This document shows positions 1 to 6,899 of a stretch of 25,612 nucleotides of DNA, piece after piece. The stretch's first letter is position 1; every line of letters begins with the position of its first letter. The DNA is from Glomus cerebriforme. Its lineage: Eukaryota > Glomeromycota > Glomeromycetes > Glomerales > Glomeraceae. Position numbers and translations under genes: made by a program. The notes beneath the pieces are model-generated. The model searched no databases and was not told the DNA's origin. It worked only from the letters and a program-made list of their open reading frames with translations. Location of the stretch: assembly GCA_003550305.1 (NCBI GenBank), contig QKYT01000174.1:149883-175494 (forward strand), in the 5' to 3' direction.

Positions 1-340
1 GGCTAAAAATAAACCGTTAACTGCATAAATACATAATAATCAGGGCTAATAATTTAAAAACAAATAATAAACACGTGACACTGGTGGTGAACACCACTGG
101 TGTTTTGTAGTAAATTTCATAAAAAAAATAAATAAATAATCCATTTTGAAGTTATTACTTTTAAAATGTGAGTCTGGAGCCATACTTCAGTTTCCTGGAA
201 TCTAAAGAAATAAAAAGAACATTAGTAAACATTTATTTAATAAAAAAATATATATATATATACTTATTTACCTTTGAAAGTAAAGTTCGGAGATAATGAG
301 AGGAGTTCGNAGTNCTGCAAAAAAAAAAAAAANAAAAAAA
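1..340. repeat. A-rich dispersed repeat with two diverged ~115-bp units
   Basis: The first 100 bases carry CACGTGAC (72-79) followed by an inverted repeat built on ACTGGTGGTG and CACCACTGGTG. From about 105 there are two diverged units. Each starts near a TTAGTAAA-type near-palindrome (second copy at about 217-235, AACATTAGTAAACATTT), continues through an A/T-rich tract and a CTTTGAAAGTA or TTTTGAAGTTA segment, and ends before an A-run. The same layout recurs in the minisatellite at 3331-4110 and inside the MITE at 12330-12940, so this looks like a third location of one repeat family. The similarity was judged by eye. A poly(A) run with an N (319-345) follows. Confidence 0.4.
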
Positions 341-693
341 AAAAAGGAAAAAATCTGCATGCCGCAGATTAAACATGAAGTTTAGAGAACTTAACCAATT
401 TTGTCCAAGAATTCAAAACCTAAAATTTAAAACAGTTAAATAATAGTTTAACTGAAGTTTATCAGAATAAAAAAATTAAAGATTTTTGCGCAAAATTTTT
501 AACAAATTTGCAATATTAGAGATTATTGCAACTTTACTAAAAAAATTTGAAGAAAATTATTTGAAGAACTGCGTAGAAATATATAAAAAAAAAAGCAAAT
601 TTTGCAGATTTCTGCAATTCTGCATCTCTAAAATTTCACCAATGTATTGATTGTATTCCAGCTACATTTAAATATAAGCAAACTGAATATTTA
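341..693. other. AT-rich gene-free stretch with CTGCA-rich segments
   Basis: No coding potential seen. Short motifs such as TCTGCATGCCGCAGA and TTTGCAGATTTCTGCAATTCTGCA recur (352-370, 599-625). A similar CTGCAATATTGCAGATT segment is at about 9576-9593, so these are probably fragments of one repeat. Confidence 0.35.
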
Positions 694-701
694 GCAGTTT
701 T

Positions 702-945
702 TAAGGTTGCCTGCCTAAACCTTTTCAAAATCCTACGATTAGTTTCATCAAAATTTTACTATAGATTTATTATAGTTTCTGCAGAGTTTTAGCAGTTTCG
801 GCAATTATAATAGGTTTCAGCAGTTTCGCTTTTCTCCAGAATTTCACCAGTTTTTTAATATAACTTTAATATAGTTTTGGCAGAATTTTGCTTTTTGGCG
901 AAATGCCATCTTGCCTAAACCCATAGATTTCAACAAGCAACCTTA
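702..945. mobile_element. hAT-type MITE, 244 bp, perfect 8-bp TSD
   Basis: The ends are imperfect terminal inverted repeats beginning TAAGGTTGCCTG on the left and TAAGGTTGCTTG read inward from the right. The element is flanked on both sides by GCAGTTTT (694-701 and 946-953), an exact 8-bp target-site duplication of the kind made by hAT transposases. There is no coding capacity. The interior has repeated GCAGTTT(C/T)-like words, for instance TTTTAGCAGTTTCGGCA. An autonomous partner is not visible in this window. Assignment to hAT rests on duplication length and terminal form, not on a transposase. Confidence 0.8.
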
Positions 946-953
946 GCAGTTTT

Positions 954-1611
954 ACTATTAAATAGAAAATTTAACCTTTAAATTGTTTGTTTATTACATT
1001 AATAATAAAAGTTTTAAACTTGTACTTACAATTTTTAATTTATTTGATTTTATATACATTATTGTACAAAAAAATAATTATCTATTATAGTTCAACATTA
1101 TTTTGGAAAATGTTACGTTATTTTGGTAAATTCTGCATTTTCAAGAAATATGTAACATTTTCCAGAATAATGTAACATTTTTCAGAATAACATAACATTT
1201 GATTTTTTATTTGTAAATTATAATAAATATTATAATAATTTTATAATAAATTTATATATGAAAAATTATTTAGTGTAATACATTATTTTTAAGAAAATTC
1301 AACATTTTTTCAAAAAAACATACAATTTAAATTTTTTTATAAATCAGATAATGTTATGCTAATATTTTATCAAAAATTGTCCAGTGTAATGTACCATTTT
1401 CTGAAAAACCCCCAAAATTTGCTTTTTTTGCAATTTGGACAATGGACTTCATTTGACCTGTGATAATAACTGAAAAATCTCTTTAAAACTAGTATGAAGT
1501 GATATATTTAGAAAATAAAGAAAATGAAGCACTTGGCTAACATACTCTTATTAATCCTGTTCTTATTGATATTACAAATAAAACTTCCTTTACGCCATTA
1601 AAAAAGGAATT
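954..1611. repeat. AT-rich spacer with an inverted GTAACATTTT repeat
   Basis: Positions 1094-1126 and 1151-1200 form imperfect inverted arms built from GTAACATTTTCCARAATAA, and the right arm itself contains two direct copies. The rest to about 1611 is AT-rich with no reading frame I would defend. The 62-codon ORF on the plus strand here (987-1175) is low-complexity and is not called as a gene. Confidence 0.4.
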
Positions 1612-2112
1612 ACAGTTACAAACCATACAATTTTTACAATTCTAAGAGAGGCAGCCTAGCGAAATGAATATTATACTGAAAAAATGATTAACCAGATGAA
1701 TAAAGGGAAAAAAAGACTAAATTATTATGAGATTGAAGATTTAGTGAGGATTTCTGTTCTTAAAATTGATCATTTTGGTATTGATAGGCCAATACTTCCA
1801 TGCAAAGTTTAAAAAATTAATGATCAATACCGGTTAGATTCTCAATTTGGAATTATTAATGTCTTCTATTCACATGGAGAAATTGATCCACTTGGTGTTA
1901 AACATTATCCAGAACTTGAAACAATATCTACAAATACAATTACTGTTAGAGAAGTTACACGTCTCCAAAATATAGGGCTAACTACTGGAATTATTTGTAA
2001 TTGTAAAGGAAATTGCAATAGTAAAAAGTGTAATTGTAAAAAAATGGGAAATAATTGTGGAAGCCAGTGTCATGGTAGTCGTCATTGTCAAAACAAACAT
2101 GAAGATAATTAA
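1612..2112 (+). pseudogene. Decayed integrase-type transposon protein, C-terminal part with CXC (Cys-rich) tail
   Basis: The frame running from about 1612 to the TAA at 2110-2112 reads as the C-terminus of the integrase-like proteins (KRBA2/GIN-like) that are abundant in transposon-rich fungal and animal genomes. A Tyr/Ile-rich segment (YYEIEDLVRIS) is followed by GIINVFYSHGEIDPLGV and a terminal cysteine cluster, ICNCKGNCNSKKCNCKK then CGSQCHGSRHCQN. This resembles a tesmin/TSO1-type CXC zinc-binding motif: about nine Cys and two His in some 35 residues. Two in-frame stops, TAG at 1657-1659 and TAA at 1810-1812, interrupt it, and the catalytic integrase core expected upstream is not present in recognisable form. 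It is therefore a truncated, inactive relic. The CXC tail is the least degraded part. Family assignment is from memory of the motif order. Confidence 0.7.
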
Positions 2113-2318
2113 GTAAGTAAAAATTTTTACAATTATTATATGTCATTATTATGGTTATTATTTATTATTAATAAAAATTATCAAAATTTACAGAATAAAA
2201 GAAGGATATTAAGAGAGATTAAAATACTCTATAAATTTTATTTTTAGCTAGTGAGAAATAATAAAAATAATAAAATAAGAAAAAAGTAATTTATTGCTAT
2301 GATAATGCATCGTCACCT
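2113..2318. other. AT-rich downstream flank
   Basis: Sequence 3' of the integrase relic. It consists of AATAATAAAAT-type low-complexity DNA, and no gene or clear repeat boundary was recognised. Confidence 0.3.
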
Positions 2319-2620
2319 CACGTGACTTATACTATATAATAATTTATCACCCCTCGCATCACATCGTAGTTTTCCATTTTTACTATTTATTCTAAGGACG
2401 AATTTTTTCGGTATGATAAATACTATTTGTCACATATTATTCATCACATGTTTAATTTTGCCCAAATTTTATAACGCTGGCCAAAATATTCTTATTTGAT
2501 CTTAGGTAATGTTATACAATTCAAAAAAAAGCAATTTTGTTTGCACATTATTTAATTTTGGCCAGAATTATGAATCACGTGACACTGGCGATGCATCACC
2601 ATGATGATAAAATACAAAAT
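2319..2620. repeat. Repeat carrying two CACGTGAC sites and GGCCAAAAT words
   Basis: CACGTGAC occurs at 2319-2326 and 2576-2583. Between them are GCCCAAATTTTATAACG (2460-2476), GGCCAAAATATT (2479-2490) and, just before the second site, TTTTGGCCAGAATTATGAA. A GATGCATCACC segment follows the second site. The same pairing of GGCC(A)AAA words with CACGTGAC is seen at 6655-6790, so both look like copies of one dispersed noncoding repeat. CACGTGAC also fits the fungal bHLH (Cbf1-type) E-box, but no adjacent intact gene is present for it to regulate. Confidence 0.45.
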
Positions 2621-2702
2621 CCATAAAATAATATTGTTTGATAAAAAATATAAATTTTTTTTTAAAAAATTCGTGTATAAAAAAAAGGACTAAAATAAAT
2701 TG

Positions 2703-2797
2703 CATCAGATAACAGCTGACTTGTGTCAGATGACAGTTAACACGTCTCAGTTGACAATTACATCTGATGCGCATCAGCTGCATCTGACGCAAATCAT
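2703..2797. repeat. CAGNTGAC / CATCTGA motif array
   Basis: A dense cluster of related words lies in about 95 bp: CAGCTGAC, CAGATGAC and CAGTTGAC as direct copies, then CATCTGATG, GCATCAGCTG and CATCTGACG. The outer GCATCAGAT (2702-2710) and ATCTGATGC (2762-2770) are inverted. Six CANNTG words fall in this span of otherwise AT-rich DNA. It may be a protein-binding array or the subterminal part of a mobile element. The 79-codon minus-strand frame across it (2568-2807) is a by-product of the repeat and is not called. Confidence 0.4.
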
Positions 2798-3330
2798 CAT
2801 TTGACATAAAACATATACATATATATAGTTCTCTTATTATTTGTTTTTTTTACAAATTATTTCTTATTTTAACATTTATTTAAAATTTAATAATAAAAAA
2901 ACACCATTATTTTTATTTTATGGTATAATTACTTTTTATTAAAAAGCTGAATAAAGTAAATAATGCTGTTATTAGAGAGGTTATTATTAGAGAGGTGTTA
3001 GATTATTCTAGTTGCGTTGACCTAAACAAGAAGATAATAGAAATACTATATATGATACTAATCAGTAATTCGTAAGTATTGTTCTTAAATATATTTTTCC
3101 CTGTCTTATTATGCAATTTGTGATCTTAAATTTTATTTTTATTTATCTTCATGTTTTCAAAAAATTCAATTTGTTTTTTCTGCTAGAAATTGTTTCTCAT
3201 ATTCTTTTTTGGTAAATAGGAAAACCTAATAATTCAATTTTCTATGATTTTTTAGAAAATTGCTTAGTTGATAAGTAGAAATATGCTAATAGTGTCAGAA
3301 TCTGAATTCCACAATATCTGAATTAAAAGA
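2798..3330. other. AT-rich spacer
   Basis: No supported gene. A short direct repeat TTATTAGAGAGGT occurs twice near 2970-3000. GTAAGTATTG near 3072 resembles a splice donor, but no exon context was found. Confidence 0.3.
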
Positions 3331-4110
3331 AATGATGATTCATTACTTAATAGTTCGTTAAAAAAGATGACAGAGAAAAAAAATATCAAACCCACCAATC
3401 TAAGGAATCCAACACCAAAATTAAAGCCAAAGAGAACCTACAAAAAGAAATGTTAATTAACATTTCATTGAAAAAAAAACAAAAAAAAATCATAAAAATC
3501 CACCAATTCCATGAAATCCAAAGCTAAAATCAAAGCTGGAAGGGAACTACAAAAAGAAACAAAGATTACTTAACGGTTCACTAAAAAAAAGAAGACAAAA
3601 AAAATTATCAAAACTCACTGGAAGGAAACCTACAAAAAGAAACATTAGTTAATGTTTTATTAAAAATAAAGTAAACAAAGAATTGTCAAATTCACCAATT
3701 CCATGAAATCTAACACCAAAATTAAAGCTGGAAGGGAACTACAAAAAGAATTAATGGTTTACTAAAAAAAAAAGAAAACAAAAAAAATTATCAAAACTCA
3801 CCAATTTCATGAAATTCAATGTCAAAATCAAAGCTGGAGGGAACTACAAAGAAATGATGATTACTTAATAGTTCATTAAAAAAAGAAGACAAAGACAAAA
3901 AATTGTCAAACTTACCATCCATGAAATCCAACGCCAAAATTGAAGATGGAGGGAACCTACAAAAAGAAGAAGATTCATTACTTAACTGCTTATTGAAAAA
4001 AGAAGGCAGGGAAAGAAATCATTAAATTCACCAATCCATGAAACCTTACACACCTACAAAAAAGAAATCTTTACTCAAATGTTTAAGAAGACAGGGTAAA
4101 ATTGCTCAAT
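3331..4110. repeat. Diverged minisatellite, about 8 units of 85-120 bp
   Basis: Each unit begins GAAA, carries a TTAATNNTTNATT-like near-palindrome (clearest as ACATTAGTTAATGTTT near 3642-3657), an A-rich tract, then TCACCAATTCCATGAAATCC, a CCAAAATTAAAGCTGG(A)AGGGAAC segment, and ends CTACAAAAA. I count units beginning near 3331, 3449, 3556, 3640, 3749, 3853, 3964 and about 4066. The third lacks its middle and the last is partial. Unit lengths vary through A-tract changes and internal deletions, which indicates old age. There are no ORFs. The repeat phase matches the internal duplication of the MITE at 12330-12940. Confidence 0.75.
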
Positions 4111-4476
4111 CTTTATTTCATTCTCTTCTGATGTTTTAATATACCACCAGTTTCTTAAAAAAGGTCCATAATGCAAGTAGGAAACAATTATACTCACAAC
4201 AATTAATTTAACCGAAGGTTTCCACTGTTTTGGCATTCTTTAAAATAGTTAAAGTTAATTAAGAATGTTTAAGAGAAGATTGTCAGATTGTTAAAGTATG
4301 TTTATTTGAATATATTAATTATTCCAATTTTAATTAGTATTACATAATGATCAACAGCTCTTAACTGGCAAATCACGAATTAATTTTTTTATGCATCTAA
4401 AGAATATACTTATTCTTAAAAAAATAATAAACAAAAAAGTTGGTGTAAGAAAAAAGACTTCATATTTAATTAAGAA
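4111..4476. other. AT-rich spacer
   Basis: No gene seen. AATTAACTTTAACTA-type words on both strands near 4240-4260 are compatible with repeat debris. Confidence 0.3.
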
Positions 4477-4705
4477 AAATTGATAATAGTTAAATATACT
4501 CTAATAAATAGAAGAAATGCTGTAACAAGACATTTTGATTTAAATATTCCAATAATTGGAAGATGAATTAAACAAAGTGATGATTGGGAAAAAGAAAATA
4601 AAAAAAAAGAAACATATTAAATCTGATAGAAAGGCTTTTTATCCAAAGGCAGAAGACAAGTTATATAAATAGATAATAGTAGAGCAAATATAGGGATTCT
4701 AGGAT
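4477..4705 (+). pseudogene. pogo-type transposase, N-terminal DNA-binding-domain fragment
   Basis: A coding-like stretch with frameshifts and stops. The first part reads TLINRRNAVTRHFDLN then IPIIGR and IKQSDDWEKE, the pattern of the Brinker/pipsqueak-type helix-turn-helix of pogo transposases, in which a basic N-terminal helix is followed by the recognition helix (..HFDLN..IIGRWI..). After a one-base slip in an A-run it continues KAFYPKAEDKLYK, matching the conserved (K/R)xFxPxAExxLY segment that opens the second (CENP-B-like) helix-turn-helix. No DDE core follows: the next sequence is AT-rich. The piece is therefore a dead fragment of about 75 codons. It differs from the pogo elements at 11104-16686 and 23658-25218 and would be a third lineage. 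Confidence 0.6.
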
Positions 4706-5113
4706 AGTATTCAAATCATTCTAGAAGCATTGTACAGATGTCACATGAAAATGCATAGATAAAAATATAGAAAATGCATAGATGACAATATAAAAAAATC
4801 ATATGAAATACTACATGACCTTTATTTTACCCTAGAAACCATTGTAAGTATAAACTACATAACCTCCAAATCACTTTAGGAGTGTAACCTTAAAGGTTAG
4901 ATATATAATCTCCAAATCATTCCAAAAGCCTTATAAAATCTAACCTCAATTTTATCCTTTATTTTAATCTAGGAATCTCTATTATAAGTTAGACTTACTT
5001 AAAAGCTTTTTTCTAGGATAAAAATATAGGACTATCCCTTAATAAAGTTAGACTTATGGATTAAATTTGAGATTAGATTTACAGAGGTTAGACTTATCAA
5101 ACAATTGGGCTTT
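4706..5113. other. AT-rich spacer with short direct repeats
   Basis: No gene. Words such as AAAATGCATAGAT (twice near 4747-4783), AACCTCCAAATCA/ATCTCCAAATCAT and (G)GTTAGACTTA (three times near 4990-5095) recur. This may be one more old repeat whose borders I could not define. Confidence 0.3.
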
Positions 5114-5121
5114 ATTCCAAA

Positions 5122-5757
5122 TAGTGTTATTAAGTTCAAGCTGAGTTGAGCCAAGCTGAGCTGAGCCAATGAAGCTTCAGAATAGAAGCCGATTCAGCTC
5201 AGCTTGGCTTGAAAATATTAAGTCACAGCCCAGCTCAGCTTGAACCATGACTAGCCGATGAAAGCTAATAGATCCAATGGAAAATAACAATTTTATAATA
5301 AAAAAATGTCATTTTGGCACATTTTTTCATGAATAACTATACTAAAATGGCAGTTTTCATATTATTTTATGAAAAATGCCATTTCAGTACTTTTTTCATG
5401 AATAACTGTACCAAAATGGTAGTTTTCATATTATTTTATGAAAAAATGCAATTTTGGTGCATTTTTTCATAAATAACTGCACTGAACTGGCAGTTTTTAT
5501 GAAAAAATGCAGTTTCAGCATATTTTTTTACAAATAACTGTACTGAAATGGCAGTTTTCATATTATTTTATGAAAAAAATGCCATTTCAGCATTTTTTTA
5601 CTTTTTTATTATATATTACCTATCAGCTCTATCAGTTCCCATCAGCTTTGTAGCAGTTTGGCTTAGCTTAGCTTGAACCTTCAAGCTGATATGACTCAGC
5701 TCAGCTTAGCTTAGCTTGGGCTTCAAGTTGAGCTGAGCTGAATCATTAACAACACTA
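5122..5757. mobile_element. hAT-type MITE, 636 bp, 8-bp TSD with one mismatch
   Basis: The termini are TAGTGTTATTAAG at the left and TAGTGTTGTTAATG read inward from the right. The flanks are ATTCCAAA (5114-5121) and ATCCCAAA (5758-5765), an 8-bp duplication with one substitution. Both subterminal zones are packed with AGCTGAGCT, AGCTCAGCTTG and TTGAGC words (5137-5250 and 5640-5745) in both orientations. The middle is a tandem hairpin repeat, listed separately. There is no coding capacity. The TAGTGTT terminus is shared with the MITE at 12330-12940. Confidence 0.75.
5303..5610. repeat. Tandem hairpin repeat inside the MITE, about 4.5 x 70 bp
   Basis: Each unit runs (A)nTGCCATTTTGG(T/C)AC, a TTTTTTCATGAATAACT spacer, then TACTAAAATGGCAGTTTT and CATATTATTTTATG. 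ATGCCATTTTGG and CCAAAATGGCA are complementary within a unit, so every copy can fold as its own hairpin. Some copies switch to the TTTCAG/CTGAAA version of the arm with matching changes on both sides (for example TGCCATTTCAGCA with TACTGAAATGGCA), which looks like compensatory change or exchange between copies. Confidence 0.7.
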
Positions 5758-5765
5758 ATCCCAAA

Positions 5766-6119
5766 GTCTATTAACATATTAAATCATCTAATAACCTCTA
5801 ATATGATTATAATAATGACCACTAACTGATCCTGTAGGTTTACCACATTCAAAGCAAGAGTAATGTTTTTTAACACATTTTAATATTATGAAAATAGTAA
5901 TTAAACAATTAGAGATATTTGATTAATTATTTTAAATTGAGTAAAAGTTTACATATATATATTAAATCATAGTACGAAAAGATAAAAAGAATTGCACTTG
6001 CATCTGCTATAGTAAAAATTAGCTACACCACAAAATTACGTCAACATTACAATAGTAATAAAAACAATGTACATCTTAACCTCAGGAATCTGTACCTGTG
6101 GACTTCCCTTTAGCTTTTA
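5766..6119. other. AT-rich spacer
   Basis: No supported feature. A plus-strand frame at 6067-6255 is Ser-rich only because it is antisense to the acidic GAA-repeat tract of the relic described next. Confidence 0.3.
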
Positions 6120-6596
6120 TAGAAACCCCATATTGAAAAGTTTTTTTTTTCTCTCATGCTTAATTACTTCTTCTTCAAATTCTTCTTCTTCTTTTTCAGA
6201 TGATTCTTCTTCTTCATTACAAGTTTCTTCAGGATTCTCTACATTGCAAGAATAAGATACTTACTCAGGAACACTTATTTTTAGTATAACCTATTTTATC
6301 ACACTTTATACACTACCTGGAAAAAAACTTAGATGACTTTTTAGTGGCATATACTTTTTTAACCTGTTTGACTCCAAAGTGGTCTTTTCTTAGATGTTGT
6401 ATCTGACTTCTGCCTAACTTTCTAAAAGATTACTTTTAATGAAAGAATGCAATACTATAGGATTTGTTATACATAAGCTTTTCCAATGAAATATTACTTT
6501 GTGGTTGTATTACTACTGGAGCTTGGGGTTGTTATTCCCTAAGTTCATACCACTTATTATGCAGCCGAGAGAAAAATGCCTCAAATGGTAATTCTG
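6120..6596 (-). pseudogene. Gag-like zinc-knuckle protein relic
   Basis: On the minus strand a broken frame reads ELPFEAFFSRLHNKWYELRE, then a Gln/Pro/Val-rich linker, SLEKLMYNKSYSIAFFH, a basic segment, and at 6312-6271 a CCHC-type knuckle CIKCDKIGYTKNKC with the spacing C-x2-C-x4-Y-x4-C, so Tyr replaces the usual His. Downstream is an acidic tract, NPEETCNEEEESSEKEEEEF (about 6235-6150), then a Lys-rich end. Stops precede and follow the knuckle and at least one frame change is needed. A GTAAGT just after the knuckle could be a donor, but I find no convincing acceptor. Knuckles of this form are typical of retroelement gag proteins and of some transposon-linked proteins. I cannot tell which this was. 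It is inactive. Confidence 0.5.
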
Positions 6597-6649
6597 ACTC
6601 TCATCTCTAAAGTATCAGGCAGTTGATTGTATAGGTAAGGTATAGTATA

Positions 6650-6790
6650 TACATGTAGCCGAAACCTTATCACGTGACTTTCGGCCAAATTTTCAAACTT
6701 AATTTAAGCCAAAATATGATGAAAATCAATCCTAAGATTTGGCCGAAACTATAAAATGAAGTCTCAAGAGTTTCGGCTAAGTTCTAGTCA
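6650..6790. repeat. Repeat with CACGTGAC and GGCCGAAA / GGCCAAA words
   Basis: The segment has GCCGAAACC (6659-6667), CACGTGAC (6671-6678), TTTCGGCCAAATTTT, a second GGCCGAAAC near 6742-6750 and GTTTCGGCTAAG near 6769-6780. The GCCGAAA and TTTCGGC words face each other across the CACGTGAC core. The arrangement resembles the repeat at 2319-2620. Confidence 0.4.
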
Positions 6791-6899
6791 TAATTAAAGT
6801 TATAAAATTTTGAAGATACCAAAACCTCAATCAAACCTTTAGGAGTTTTGGCTATATGTTTAGTATAACATTAGCATCTGGCATTGCTTGTACTAATAG

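Noticed and set aside
987..1175. 62-codon plus-strand ORF
   Set aside because: Low-complexity Leu/Ile/Tyr composition of AT-rich DNA, overlapping an inverted repeat; no domain or introns.
2568..2807. 79-codon minus-strand ORF
   Set aside because: Produced by the CAGNTGAC repeat array and an A/T run; no protein-like pattern beyond the repeat.
3331..4110. CRISPR array
   Set aside because: Units are 85-120 bp, diverged throughout with no constant repeat and variable spacer pattern, and the DNA is eukaryotic.
6067..6255. Ser-rich plus-strand ORF
   Set aside because: Antisense of the GAA-repeat acidic tract of the minus-strand zinc-knuckle relic.
6240..6272. Intron directly after the zinc knuckle
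   Set aside because: GTAAGT is present but the nearest AG would give an intron of about 26 nt, too short, and no longer alternative restored a clear frame.
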